64,000 bases of DNA from Ruminococcaceae bacterium R-25 (GCA_003149065.1 QGFZ01000001.1:744001-808000), one strand, 5' to 3'. Positions 52,371 through 61,635 are shown, counted from the first letter of the stretch. The notes: generated by a model not told the origin, from the letters alone. A program made the numbers and translations.

Positions 52371-53147
52371 CTAATGTGATTCAGAGGCTTTTAAGCCATA
52401 GACCTCTCGCATCGACTTGTCGTGTTTTGCATCAATGGCCTTGATGCTTATCTTATAAGCATCGTACTTAATTCTATCCATAATTGAATCGGACAAAGGA
52501 TTGTCCTCGCTGCCAATCCTTTCATACCATCCATCGTCGAGAAATTGAGAACAGAATATCGTTGAAGATTTCTTCCTTCTTTTGTGTATTAGTTCAAAGA
52601 CTAGTTTGGTTTCCGCATCGTCCAGCGGTGACAACAGCCACTCATCAACAATAAGCAATCTTGGATTTATGTACCGCTTAAGTGCCTTGGGAAGAGTATT
52701 GTTTCTTGCAGCTTCCTGTAATTCAATTAACAGGTCCGGCAGTCTTATGTATCTGACTTTGTAGTAATTCATACACGCTGCCATTCCAAAGGCACAGGCC
52801 ATGTAAGTCTTTCCGCTTCCAGCCGCGCCCATAATGAATATATTCCTGTATTCTGTTATATATTCGCATGTAGCAAGCCTGGCAATCAGCTCTTGGTTCA
52901 GCTTTCTGCCCGAAGTGTAATCTATACCGGCTATACAAGCATCCGGTTGTTCAAAGTCAGCCTCTCTTATAAGACGTTTAAGCCTGTTGTCCTTGCGCCT
53001 GTTGTATTCGATATCAACCAGCATGGCAAATCTGTCTTCAAAACTGACGTTTTTCATTTTACTGTCTTCCTGCTGAATGCGGAATGCATCAGCCATTCCG
53101 GTTAATCTCATCTCAAGTAATTTTGTTGTCGTGTTATTCTGTAGCAT
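52371..53147 (-). CDS. istB: IS21 helper ATPase IstB
   Basis: A 258-aa AAA+ helper: IFIMGAAGSGKTYMACAFG (Walker A), LLIVDEWLLSPLDDAE (Walker B) and IMDRIKYDAYKISI at the end. It assists IstA strand transfer and target choice. I place the start at the ATG at 53147, with GGAGG upstream; it overlaps the istA stop by 14 bp. It diverges from the istB fragments elsewhere in the window. Confidence 0.93.
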   Translation of the reverse strand: MLQNNTTTKLLEMRLTGMADAFRIQQEDSKMKNVSFEDRFAMLVDIEYNRRKDNRLKRLIREADFEQPDACIAGIDYTSGRKLNQELIARLATCEYITEYRNIFIMGAAGSGKTYMACAFGMAACMNYYKVRYIRLPDLLIELQEAARNNTLPKALKRYINPRLLIVDEWLLSPLDDAETKLVFELIHKRRKKSSTIFCSQFLDDGWYERIGSEDNPLSDSIMDRIKYDAYKISIKAIDAKHDKSMREVYGLKASESH

Positions 53148-54693
53148 CGTTTTTGCCTCCATAGTAATCTGCGCCTCTTGTAAATCCGTAAGGATTCCGT
53201 TTCTTAGGTTTCTCCTGGTATTCGTCAAGATCCTCTGCCTTAAGGGTTGCGAACAGATTCTTTATTCCTTTATAGCTTGGAACTCCTGAATACGTGAGAG
53301 CCTTACGGCATACAGCTTCCAGCCGCGCTTTTGTATGTTTATCTGCAAGACGGATAATGCCCATACAACTGCGGTATGTTTGTTGCTCGATCTTATTGGA
53401 AGCAAGTATTGCATCGATAACCTTATATGTGTTTGGTCCGACCTCCTTGGCCCATCGACGGAATCTGTCGCCATTCCATTCCAGATACTGCTGATGGTCC
53501 TTTGGCATGTGATCTATTTGCGTTGAATACTGTCCCGGCCGGCCTGTCAGCCTTCTGTGTGAAGCTATCCGCTCATTCTTGGAGTAAACTTCCACAGCGA
53601 TGTCGGTGATACGCACGTCAACTTTTTCTTTGATATACTGATACGGTACCGAGTAGAACATCTTATCTACTGCGATATGGTAATTAAATTGGACTGTTGC
53701 CTGTTTCCAGGTTGCAAGTTCAAAGCGGGTAGCAGGTAGCGGTGCCAGTAATGGTCTTTCTTCCCCAAGAAATATGCTAAGCCTGCTGCCTTCTTTTTTC
53801 TGAAATGGATTTGCATTGTATTTTTTGAGTTTCTCGCGAATAGCCTGATTCAATTCATATAAAGAAAAGAACTGGTCATTGCGGAGCGCTGCAGTGATCC
53901 AAGTGGATATGTTCCCAACGGTCCCTTCTGCGATAGGCTTATCTTTTGGTCGCCTGATCCTCGCAGGAATAATTGCAGTATTGTAATGCTCTGCCATTTC
54001 ATGGTATACGCGGATCAATTTAGGCGAGTACCAATCGTAGTTGTTGTGGTCAACAGCTGTAGAAGCATTGTCTGGTACCAATATTGGCGTAACGCCACCG
54101 AAGAATTCATACATGTGGATGTGGGCCGTTATCCATGCAAGTTCCTTCTCGTTGGTAAAGCCCTCAACAAACGCATATTGGCTATAAGACATAACGCCAA
54201 TGAAGAGATTTATCTTGGTAGCTTCTCCGGTATCAGGATCTGCAAGGTAAATCGGATCTCCGGCCCAATCTACTTCAATTTGTTCACCAGGCTTTCTTGC
54301 AATGTGCATTGTAGCACGGCGCTTTTCCTCTGCTTGCTGTATGTGATAGCAGAATTGAGAATACATGAGCGGTTCTTCACCGGCTTGTCTGCATTCCTCC
54401 AGATATTCCGTCCACAGAAGTTTCTTGGTTACGCCGTTCTTTAGAAGTTCTTTGCGAATATACTCGCAATCAGGAAGGCGTTTCCCTGAGACAACAGCTT
54501 CTTCTCGCGGGAATAGCTGTTCCTTCAAATCTTTATCCGTAACGCTTGGATCAAGCGGCCACTGGATATTCAATTCAGCAGCACGTTTGCATACCCGTGC
54601 GACGGTATTCCTTGAGACGCTACAACTTGTAGCTATCTCTCGTTCACTGATCCCTAGGCTTTTTAGTCGCAGGATCTCTCGATACTTGGTCAT
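53134..54693 (-). CDS. istA: IS21 transposase IstA
   Basis: A 519-aa DDE transposase: N-terminal HTH (GISEREIATSCSVSRNTVAR), then the catalytic core with QIEVDWAGD, ILVPDNAST and KPIAEGTVGN supplying D, D and E. A C-terminal SH3-like basic region follows. AAGGAGGT before the ATG at 54693 is near-perfect. Full length, no frameshift. Confidence 0.93.
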   Translation of the reverse strand: MTKYREILRLKSLGISEREIATSCSVSRNTVARVCKRAAELNIQWPLDPSVTDKDLKEQLFPREEAVVSGKRLPDCEYIRKELLKNGVTKKLLWTEYLEECRQAGEEPLMYSQFCYHIQQAEEKRRATMHIARKPGEQIEVDWAGDPIYLADPDTGEATKINLFIGVMSYSQYAFVEGFTNEKELAWITAHIHMYEFFGGVTPILVPDNASTAVDHNNYDWYSPKLIRVYHEMAEHYNTAIIPARIRRPKDKPIAEGTVGNISTWITAALRNDQFFSLYELNQAIREKLKKYNANPFQKKEGSRLSIFLGEERPLLAPLPATRFELATWKQATVQFNYHIAVDKMFYSVPYQYIKEKVDVRITDIAVEVYSKNERIASHRRLTGRPGQYSTQIDHMPKDHQQYLEWNGDRFRRWAKEVGPNTYKVIDAILASNKIEQQTYRSCMGIIRLADKHTKARLEAVCRKALTYSGVPSYKGIKNLFATLKAEDLDEYQEKPKKRNPYGFTRGADYYGGKNDATE

Positions 54694-54866
54694 CTGATTG
54701 ACCTCCTTCATATTGCATTTACGCTTTCAGCGCATAAACACAGTATAAGGTGGCTCAATTTGAAGCGGAATGCTGGCTCTATATCACCGGAACAGTGGCT
54801 CTGTTTAGAACGGAATGGTGGCTCTCATTCGCCGGACACCTGGCTCAACAGAGCGCGGAATATTCA

Positions 54867-54874
54867 ATAATGAA
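54867..54874. repeat. 8-bp target-site duplication, right copy
   Basis: ATAATGAA directly after the CA that ends the IS21 element; identical to the left copy at 52281-52288. Confidence 0.95.
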
Positions 54875-54937
54875 TTTATGGATATGACTTCATCACAATG
54901 TAAATTCTTATCGAAAATGGCTATAAAGTTAACATAG

Positions 54938-55100
54938 TTTCAATTTTGTTAGATTAACTGCATATAGCGGAGCGTAACAGTCGCGAATGCGGAGCTGAGC
55001 GGTCGCGGAGCGGCATTAGCGGTTCGTTTTTTAATCAATATATATCCCTGATAATTTGATAATCCGCCAACAAGCGGAAATCTATTTATTCAGGAGGATA
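54938..55100. other. short G+C-rich patch then IS21-relic upstream sequence
   Basis: After the restored third gene lies a run with repeated GCGGAGC/AGCGGTCGCG words (about 54964-55023) ending in GTTTTTT, unlike its A+T-rich surroundings. It could be a decayed terminator or a small repeat. Nothing else is recognisable before the istB fragment at 55107. Confidence 0.35.
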
Positions 55101-55106
55101 ATGTAT

Positions 55107-55307
55107 GCGCTGCAGATCTTTAAAGTTATGGAGTATCGCTACGGGTTTAAGTCCACGATTATTGCCTCACAGCTAGAGCCAACAGAATGGCACAGGAACT
55201 TTGGAGCCAGTCAGCTTGCATATTCCATACTCGACCGGATCGTCTCAAATGCTTACAAGATAATCTTGAGTGGAGATTCGTTACGACCGAAGAAGATCGA
55301 AGACTAA
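55107..55307 (+). pseudogene. istB: istB fragment 2, C-terminal (IS21 family)
   Basis: The frame reads ALQIFKVMEYRYGFKSTIIA through SILDRIVSNAYKI to SLRPKKIED, clearly homologous to the fragment at 44680-45006 (most residues identical). Everything upstream of ALQIF is missing. It lies directly before IS21 relic end 3, so the pair is the 3' part of an ancestral element. Confidence 0.88.
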
Positions 55308-55319
55308 AAGAATGGTGTC

Positions 55320-55438
55320 GGTATAAAATCCGGCACCATTTTTGGCTCAATATTTCCCGATTTCGGTGGCTCAACCTTAGCGATTTCAGTGGCGCAAATC
55401 TCTCCGACGCAACTTGCTCTCTCAGACCGCCGTATTCA
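55320..55438 (+). mobile_element. IS21-type right end (relic 3)
   Basis: TGGCTCAATATT, GTGGCTCAACC and GTGGCGCAAATC repeats and the boundary CCGCCGTATTCA at 55438. It follows istB fragment 2 and runs straight into the epimerase relic, so an IS21 member of this type once inserted in that gene. Confidence 0.78.
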
Positions 55439-55557
55439 CCTGTCACCTAAGCAGACAACAAAGGTCTTGAAAATTATTATGATTTCGACCAATAACAGGG
55501 ATTAGAGAAGGCTTAAGAACGTTTACAGAGTGGTATAAGAAATATAATAAGAAATAA
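55438..55557 (+). pseudogene. relic of a second UDP-glucuronate 4-epimerase, 3' end
   Basis: Beginning right at the IS21 boundary, the sequence reads, with repairs, PVTYADNKGLENYYDF, RPITGIREGLRTF, TEWYKKYNKK and a stop. This matches the last ~38 residues of the epimerase at 43598-44665 (PVTYADSKALEDDYGFRPTI then GIREGLRKFAEWYK). A TAC to TAA change makes a stop and one base is lost before RPI. About two-thirds of the bases match, so it is a diverged paralogue and not a fresh copy. Confidence 0.82.
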
Positions 55558-55560
55558 TTA

Positions 55561-56337
55561 CTAAAGCACAAAAAGTGGATCTGTGAATTTGCTATTTCTA
55601 ACTCTTCGTCTATCAATTTCATAGTCCTTTATCAAGGATTCTAAAAGATATCTCTTACCTTTAGGCATATCTGGACCTATAATTATTTTAATCTTAGACA
55701 TTACAGAAGATTTTATACCATACAATAAATAACTCTCAGAAATTGGTTTTTCAAAAGAAAAATTATTATATGTTAATTCAGATGAGAACAAATAAGAATT
55801 CGCCTTTATTCTTTCATCGTATTCTGCAAATATACGAAAACGATACTCTTCTTGGAACTCCCAATCTTTGATTTTATATCTGCCTAAACTATCAAGATCA
55901 AGATTCAGATCCTTGTCAATAATCACTGGATCACTAGTTCGATTATACGATATTTTTATAAGTTCAGGGGGCTTTTTAATTGGTTCCTCACATTCAAAAA
56001 GCCTATGCTGACACATTTTTTTATTGTCATTGATAATGTAATTAGGATCGAGCATATCAGCAGGCAACCCAATTCGGACTCCCTTTTTTCTATCTCCATA
56101 CATGTCCCACATAGCAATGGACTCATTCTTATTCTTTGACCAACAACTAACAAAACAAAAATCCCCAACGTTATTAGTTATATGAAATCTACTATTGGGG
56201 ATGCAAATAAACCCTATATATTTCTCTAAAGGATCATCCAGAGAGTTCAATTTGCTAAACTTGATTTTCTTTTCCTTCAAGATTATAGCCAACGTCTCAA
56301 GACTAGTATATTGATATAAGTATTCACTATTTCTCAT
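55561..56337 (-). CDS. DUF2971 family protein
   Basis: A 258-aa protein: LYQYTSLETLAIILKEKKIK and FSKLNSLDDPLE, then CFVSCWSKNKNESIAMWDMY and GVRIGL, and IKDWEFQEEYRFRIFAEYDE toward the end. This is the DUF2971 pattern, a fold often found in phage-defence and toxin-like loci, with no defined activity. AAAAGGTG precedes the ATG. It sits at the edge of the accessory island and is A+T-rich, suggesting it belongs to the transferred part. Confidence 0.8.
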   Translation of the reverse strand: MRNSEYLYQYTSLETLAIILKEKKIKFSKLNSLDDPLEKYIGFICIPNSRFHITNNVGDFCFVSCWSKNKNESIAMWDMYGDRKKGVRIGLPADMLDPNYIINDNKKMCQHRLFECEEPIKKPPELIKISYNRTSDPVIIDKDLNLDLDSLGRYKIKDWEFQEEYRFRIFAEYDERIKANSYLFSSELTYNNFSFEKPISESYLLYGIKSSVMSKIKIIIGPDMPKGKRYLLESLIKDYEIDRRRVRNSKFTDPLFVL

Positions 56338-56525
56338 ATTTACAACACCTTTTCATTGTATCTATAATTCTTCTTTTACATATATTCAAATTGTATTTGA
56401 GTAGTATAGGTAAAGGAGACTTATAATCAAGAAAAGCTAGATTCGTATATTGGAGAAGTCTGGCAAACTTATCAATCTCAAACGAAAAAGAACCAGCTCC
56501 ATCTATAAGCAATGATGCATAATTG

Positions 56526-57659
56526 CTATTCCAACCTTTTCCACAACTCTTCAACACTCATATAGTTGCCCTTCAGAAATACTTTTTTGCCGGTAAAAAC
56601 CCCAACAATTCCTTTACAGACATATCTGCACAATTGATAAAGCCAAGCAAACGGTCTGAAAACAGCATATTTCTGAGCTAAGGGCCAATTAATCAAACCA
56701 GAGCGCTGAAGATATTTAAAAGTACCTTCTCTTTTCATCGATACCTTGACAAATTCGCTATTAGCTCTGTCACTACCAAAATTGCCTTCATCCATTATTC
56801 TGAAAAAAAGTTGTTCAGCTACTTCTTCATCGACACTATTACACCAGCTTACATCATCCGGTAAGCCTAACCACTTCTCACAAATATAAGTAACTGTGAT
56901 AGCAAGTTTCTCTAGACCAGCTTCAGCCGCCAAAGATCTAAAGTTATTATTCCAAGCCTCATAATTAAGTTCTTTATGAACAAACATCATCCAGTCAATT
57001 ATTTGTCGCAGACCAATACCAGAGGTTTTCAAATGCTGCATTATATGACCCAAAAGAACTAAACCATTCTCATAAGTTGGTAATCCAAAAAAAGAAGTAT
57101 TTCCTATCTTATATTCATCAGTATTATTCAATCCTTTTATGATGATATGATCTATATCATTATAGAAACCGCTACTATATTTGAAGTGAAGTTCAAATTC
57201 GATACCGTTTTTTTCATAACCAAAATGTCTCTCATTGTTATGAGTTAAGATATAACCGTTTCCTTCAAGCAATCTCCTAGCAAAATCTAAATTTTCTTCC
57301 GAAATAAAAAAATCAACATCTCCGAAAGTTCGTAATGATGGAACTGGAAAGTAAATTGCTGCTGCGGTTCCCTTCAGAATAACAAACGGAATATCGTTAA
57401 TCTTTAATAGATTAGATAACGAATTCTGTTCATACAATACCCGCATAAAATGGGCCTTGCTTTGACAGGTCAATACTTGCCATTCATTTCTGTACTCTTC
57501 TGGCACTTGAGCTGCAACTAAAGGTACTATGCACTGTGTCTTAGCTAATACAAAAACTTTATCCCAATCCACACTTTCAGGAAATCCTGGTGTAATTTCG
57601 AAAAGCGAAGACTTTATTAGCTCTAAAAGACATGTTTGTTCTTTATCAAGTGAAATCAA
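56526..57659 (-). CDS. nucleotidyltransferase-fold protein (NTP_transf_5 type)
   Basis: A 377-aa protein, paralogue of the one at 14224-15441: FVILKGTAAAIYFPVPSLRT then FGDVDFFI (GT...DxD), IEFELHFKYSS, and GIGLRQIIDWMMFVHKELN. No peptide-cluster genes accompany it here. It sits between a DUF2971 protein and the dTDP-sugar operon; function unknown. TTG start at 57659 with GGAGAA upstream. The last ~25 codons carry a basic tail. Confidence 0.72.
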   Translation of the reverse strand: MISLDKEQTCLLELIKSSLFEITPGFPESVDWDKVFVLAKTQCIVPLVAAQVPEEYRNEWQVLTCQSKAHFMRVLYEQNSLSNLLKINDIPFVILKGTAAAIYFPVPSLRTFGDVDFFISEENLDFARRLLEGNGYILTHNNERHFGYEKNGIEFELHFKYSSGFYNDIDHIIIKGLNNTDEYKIGNTSFFGLPTYENGLVLLGHIMQHLKTSGIGLRQIIDWMMFVHKELNYEAWNNNFRSLAAEAGLEKLAITVTYICEKWLGLPDDVSWCNSVDEEVAEQLFFRIMDEGNFGSDRANSEFVKVSMKREGTFKYLQRSGLINWPLAQKYAVFRPFAWLYQLCRYVCKGIVGVFTGKKVFLKGNYMSVEELWKRLE

Positions 57660-57734
57660 CAGAGATTCTCCGATCCATTTTAAAACACTTTTATCATGTT
57701 GTTTCAGTTACTGAAATAAATCAAGATTAATAAA

Positions 57735-58754
57735 CTATCGATTACCATACATTTCTTCGTAATACTTTACGTAATCACCGGATGTACATTCAGACATCCA
57801 ATCCATATGATCTTTATACCACTGAATAGTTAGTTTTATTCCATCAGCGAACATCGTAGTAGGAGCCCATCCAAGTTCAGACATAGCTTTACTAGGATCA
57901 ATAGCATAGCGCTGGTCATGACCCTTCCTGTCAGTAACATAAGTGATTAAAGATTCAGGCTTACCAAGTTCAGACAAGATAATCTTAACTATATCAATAT
58001 TAGCCTTTTCGTTATGACCGCCAAGATTATAGACTTCGCCTACCTTTCCCTTCTCTAATACTGCTAATATTCCGTAGCAGTGATCTTTAACATAAAGCCA
58101 ATCACGAACATTCAATCCTTCCCCATAAACAGGCATAGGCTTATCTTGAGAAGCATTATTAATCATCAAAGGAATCAATTTCTCAGGGAACTGATAAGGT
58201 CCATAGTTATTGGAACAACGAGAAATAGTTACAGGTAATCCATATGTGCGGTAATATGCCTGCACCAACAAATCAGCTGAAGCCTTAGATGTGCTGTAAG
58301 GGCTGCTTGTATGGATTGGAGTATCCTCATGGAAGAACAAATCAGGCCTATCAAGAGGAAGATCACCATATACTTCATCTGTACCAACCTGATGGAATCG
58401 CTTAATACCATACTTCCTACAGGCATCCATAAGCACAGCTGTTCCAATGATGTTTGTTTCAAGAAAGATTGTAGGGTTCTCAATAGAACGGTCAACGTGA
58501 GATTCTGCTGCAAAGTTTACTACAACATCAGGCTGTTCCTTCTCGAAGATACCATAAATTCCTTCACGATTACGAATATCTTCCTTATAAAAAACAAAAT
58601 TCGGATTCTTAAAAGCTTCGTTCAGAGTATGGATATTAGCTGCATATGTGAGAGAATCAACACATATAACTTTCCAATCCGGACGTTCTTCTAACAAAAG
58701 GTAAACAAAGTTACTTCCAATAAATCCTGCACCGCCAGTAACTAATATATTCAT
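57735..58754 (-). CDS. rmlB: dTDP-glucose 4,6-dehydratase
   Basis: A 339-aa enzyme: [63 protein letters not shown] (YxxxK) and [14 protein letters not shown]. It converts dTDP-glucose to dTDP-4-keto-6-deoxyglucose, using NAD. GGAGG precedes the ATG, and the start overlaps the rmlA stop by 4 bp (ATGA). With the aminotransferase upstream it should give a dTDP-4-amino-4,6-dideoxyhexose. Confidence 0.95.
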   Translation of the reverse strand: MNILVTGGAGFIGSNFVYLLLEERPDWKVICVDSLTYAANIHTLNEAFKNPNFVFYKEDIRNREGIYGIFEKEQPDVVVNFAAESHVDRSIENPTIFLETNIIGTAVLMDACRKYGIKRFHQVGTDEVYGDLPLDRPDLFFHEDTPIHTSSPYSTSKASADLLVQAYYRTYGLPVTISRCSNNYGPYQFPEKLIPLMINNASQDKPMPVYGEGLNVRDWLYVKDHCYGILAVLEKGKVGEVYNLGGHNEKANIDIVKIILSELGKPESLITYVTDRKGHDQRYAIDPSKAMSELGWAPTTMFADGIKLTIQWYKDHMDWMSECTSGDYVKYYEEMYGNR

Positions 58755-59629
58755 TTCTGTTCCTCCGTAAGAGAGAGAATGTACTGACCATAGTCAGTCA
58801 TCTTCAGTTCTTCACCAAGCATATGAAGTTGATCCAAAGTAATAAATCCGCGTCTCCATGCAATTTCTTCAATACATGAAATATAGAACCCTTGCATCTC
58901 CTGAACGGTCTTAACAAAATTACCGGCTTTCTGCATACCTTTTGGCGTACCAGTATCAAGCCAGGAAATGCCGCGTTGCAGCAAAGTAACCTTTAATTTG
59001 CCTTCGCTCAGATAATGGTTATTAATTGAGGTTATTTCTATTTCACCACGTGCAGAAGGTTTTACATTCTTTGCGATCTCTACAACATCATTATTGTAGA
59101 AATAAAGCCCTGGAACAGCATAATTAGACTTGGGCTTTTCCGGTTTCTCTTCAATACTAATAACATTGTGGTTATTATCGAACTCTACTACACCAAAAGC
59201 TTTAGGATTATTAACCGGGAATCCAAAAACAGCAGCACCAGTTTCTTCAGCTTCTCTCATAGCATTCTTAAGCATCTTGGTGAAATCTTTACCATAGAAG
59301 ATATTATCACCGAGCACAAGACAAACGCTGTCACTTCCAATGAAGTCTGCGCCAAGAATAAAAGCATCAGCAAGTCCTCTAGGAGTATCCTGCACCTTAT
59401 ATTCAATACTTATGCCAAGCCTTGATCCGTCGCCAAGCAACTTCTCATAATTGGGAGTATCATCAGGTGTAGAGATGACAAGAACTTCCCTGATTCCAGC
59501 AAGAAGTAAAACAGATAAAGGATAATAAATAAGCGGTTTATCGTAGATTGGCAACAATTGCTTACTTACAGCAATAGTATTCGGATATAAACGTGTGCCT
59601 CTGCCACCGGCTAGAATTATACCTTTCAT
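58751..59629 (-). CDS. rmlA: glucose-1-phosphate thymidylyltransferase
   Basis: A 292-aa enzyme: [20 protein letters not shown] signature loop, [28 protein letters not shown] and [12 protein letters not shown]. It makes dTDP-glucose from dTTP and glucose-1-phosphate. I place the start at the ATG at 59629, with GAGGTGG eight bases upstream; a GTG four codons earlier is the alternative. Length fits the family. Confidence 0.95.
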   Translation of the reverse strand: MKGIILAGGRGTRLYPNTIAVSKQLLPIYDKPLIYYPLSVLLLAGIREVLVISTPDDTPNYEKLLGDGSRLGISIEYKVQDTPRGLADAFILGADFIGSDSVCLVLGDNIFYGKDFTKMLKNAMREAEETGAAVFGFPVNNPKAFGVVEFDNNHNVISIEEKPEKPKSNYAVPGLYFYNNDVVEIAKNVKPSARGEIEITSINNHYLSEGKLKVTLLQRGISWLDTGTPKGMQKAGNFVKTVQEMQGFYISCIEEIAWRRGFITLDQLHMLGEELKMTDYGQYILSLTEEQK

Positions 59630-59642
59630 CTTACATTCCACC

Positions 59643-60755
59643 TCACCTTCTACAACTCAAGATTACTTCACAGATTCTATCAACATCTTCAACACTAAGA
59701 TCCGCAAACAATGGAAGTGTTAGAATTCGCATTGATATGTCTAAAGCTATTGGAGTGTTATCAGCGTTAAATACATTCTTATAGCATTCAAAAGTGTTGG
59801 TCAAAGGATAGAAATACTTTCTTGCGCCAATGTTATTTGCAGCAAGTGCATCAAACACTTCATCACGATCAGCGCCAAAGATATTCTTATCAAATACTAC
59901 AGGGAAATATGCATAATTAGATTCAACATCTTTTTGTATAGGAGCTAACTTTATTCCATCAACACCATCAAGATGGCTTCTATAACATTCAACAACGACC
60001 TTACGCTTTGCAATTTCCTCATCAAGATGGCGAAGATTACAAATGCCCATAGCGGCACAGAATTCATTCATCTTTGCATTACCGCCGACATAATCCACTT
60101 CTTCTGCTCCGTGAAGCCCAAAGTTCTTTAAGTCATTAAGTTTCTGAACGAGAGCGTCATCATAAAAGCAAATTGCGCCGCCTTCTATTGTGTTAAACAC
60201 CTTCGTTGCATGGAAACTGAACATAGAAGCATCTCCAAATGCACCGGCACTCACACCTTTAAACTTTACAGCAAAGGCATGAGCAGCATCGTAAATAACT
60301 TTAAGATGATGTTTATCAGCAATTGCCTTAATAGATTCAACATCACAAAGATTTCCGTATACATGAACCGGAACAATAGCAACAGTATTATCGGTGATAA
60401 GAGATTCTATGAGATTTACATCAATCGTATAATCTTCAGGATTTACATCGCAAAAAACAGGTTTTAGACCACAACGAACAATTGCATGTGTTGTAGATGC
60501 AAATGTAAATGGAGTAGTAATAACTTCGCTGCCTTTAGGAAAACCCATTGCTTCGAGTATATTCTCTAAAGCAAGATGTCCATTGCAATATAGTGCAACA
60601 TATGGTACATCAAGCATTGATTCAAGTTCTGATTGGAACTGATTATGCTTTACTCCCATATTCGTGAGCCAATGAGAATCCCAAATCTCTTTAATTTCAT
60701 TCTCATATTCCTCTATTGGAGGCATTGAGGAACGGGTAACAAGTATTCTATCCAT
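59643..60755 (-). CDS. DegT/DnrJ/EryC1/StrS aminotransferase (VioA-like)
   Basis: A 370-aa PLP enzyme: [23 protein letters not shown] with the PLP-binding Asp, and [17 protein letters not shown] with the Lys that forms the Schiff base, followed by NFGLHG. With rmlA and rmlB next to it, it should aminate dTDP-4-keto-6-deoxyglucose at C4. Closest in style to VioA/FdtB-type enzymes; axial or equatorial product not decided. Confidence 0.89.
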   Translation of the reverse strand: MDRILVTRSSMPPIEEYENEIKEIWDSHWLTNMGVKHNQFQSELESMLDVPYVALYCNGHLALENILEAMGFPKGSEVITTPFTFASTTHAIVRCGLKPVFCDVNPEDYTIDVNLIESLITDNTVAIVPVHVYGNLCDVESIKAIADKHHLKVIYDAAHAFAVKFKGVSAGAFGDASMFSFHATKVFNTIEGGAICFYDDALVQKLNDLKNFGLHGAEEVDYVGGNAKMNEFCAAMGICNLRHLDEEIAKRKVVVECYRSHLDGVDGIKLAPIQKDVESNYAYFPVVFDKNIFGADRDEVFDALAANNIGARKYFYPLTNTFECYKNVFNADNTPIALDISMRILTLPLFADLSVEDVDRICEVILSCRR

Positions 60756-60771
60756 TAATTAAACGATTCCT

Positions 60772-61635
60772 TTAATTTAATTCAACTGTAGCAATTCTTG
60801 GCTCAAAACAACAAGTAGGTCTTACGCAGACAATACGCACTCCGCTTGCTCTCTGAGGTCCAACCTTCATAAAAGTAGCCAAAACACTTACATCTCCATG
60901 CAAGCCTAAAGCTCCGATATTAGCATCATTAACTCTTCGAGTAATCTCTTGCTCCATTTCATTCTGAACATCATAACAGCCATCAACCTGAGCCTGAAGC
61001 ATCAACGAAGCAGCTTCGTAATGGCTCCTGCCAACACCAACAGCAAGTGTACATGGAGAACATCCAAGTTGAGAAACTGCATCGACAGCCCAGTTAACGA
61101 TCTCATCAATAACGACTTTTGTGTTGTGCTTATGAAATACACGATAAGTTTTCCCTCTAATTGCAGGTCCCCCACCGAACATAAGAATATGCAAGCGCAA
61201 AACATCGTCTTTGCATCTTCTGATAAGTATAGGAGCTGGTTCTACTCCCGCACTATCAGGATTTAATCCGCCAGACTGATCTATACGTTGACAATCATTA
61301 CCCATAATCCCCATTGGTCTGCCAGGCAAAGCGCGAAGTCCTTGTTTAACACCTTCTGTTATAGCGTCAAGCATCTTTCCTGTAATTGCCTTGTCCTCAC
61401 CAACCTCTAAAACAAGATGTGGTATGCCCGTATCATCACATAATGGTGAACGATTTTTCTCCGCCGTTTGAGCATTTTCCAGAATAGTTTCAAGCACCCA
61501 CCTTGCCTGCGGGTTAGTTTCTTTTTGTATTGCCAATAAATAAGCATTTTTCTTATCTTCACGAAATGTTGAACCGGCAGAAACAAGAGTATCTTTAACA
61601 AGAGCAACTATTTTGTTATATTCAAGATCACTCAT
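60772..61635 (-). CDS. fumarate hydratase / tartrate dehydratase alpha subunit
   Basis: A 287-aa protein of the class I two-subunit hydratases: SPLCDDTGIPHLVLEVG, FGGGPAIRGKTYRVFHKH and LGCSPCTLAVGVGRSHYEAA, with Cys residues for the oxygen-sensitive 4Fe-4S cluster. The substrate is fumarate/malate or L-tartrate; sequence alone does not separate these. I use the ATG at 61635 (GGAAGGAG upstream), which overlaps the beta-subunit stop by 8 bp (ATGAGTGA). Confidence 0.87.
   Translation of the reverse strand: MSDLEYNKIVALVKDTLVSAGSTFREDKKNAYLLAIQKETNPQARWVLETILENAQTAEKNRSPLCDDTGIPHLVLEVGEDKAITGKMLDAITEGVKQGLRALPGRPMGIMGNDCQRIDQSGGLNPDSAGVEPAPILIRRCKDDVLRLHILMFGGGPAIRGKTYRVFHKHNTKVVIDEIVNWAVDAVSQLGCSPCTLAVGVGRSHYEAASLMLQAQVDGCYDVQNEMEQEITRRVNDANIGALGLHGDVSVLATFMKVGPQRASGVRIVCVRPTCCFEPRIATVELN

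Larger units (their letters stand above)
52289..54866 (-). mobile_element. complete IS21-family insertion sequence
   Basis: A 2578-bp element bounded by TGCATATTCCG at the left and CGGAATATTCA at the right, starting TG and ending CA as IS21 ends do. Inside both ends are repeated GAGCCAC/GTGGCTC blocks spaced about 20-30 bp, the transposase-binding repeats. It carries istA and istB, both intact in reading, and is flanked by an exact ATAATGAA duplication. It is therefore likely a recent and possibly active insertion. It lands in the third gene of the 50718 module. Confidence 0.93.
51992..54937 (+). pseudogene. third gene of the module, split by IS21
   Basis: The first 99 codons (51992-52288, MDDFFEPDEKLYRAVRPCSI to YKNNE) are interrupted by the IS21 element at 52289-54866. 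Removing the element and one copy of the 8-bp duplication restores an uninterrupted 119-aa frame ending FMDMTSSQCKFLSKMAIKLT at TAG 54937. Family unknown; it has a conserved-looking LSSAAFKSSNGCSVDRGNG block. The insertion truncates the protein and adds IS-derived residues, so the module is probably inactive in this strain. Confidence 0.85.

Noticed and set aside
56327-56557. 76-codon minus-strand frame between the nucleotidyltransferase and DUF2971 genes
   Set aside because: It begins inside the upstream gene at a TTG with no ribosome site and ends inside the DUF2971 start; the readable part (LLIDGAGSFSFEIDKF) may be a relic, but nothing supports a gene.
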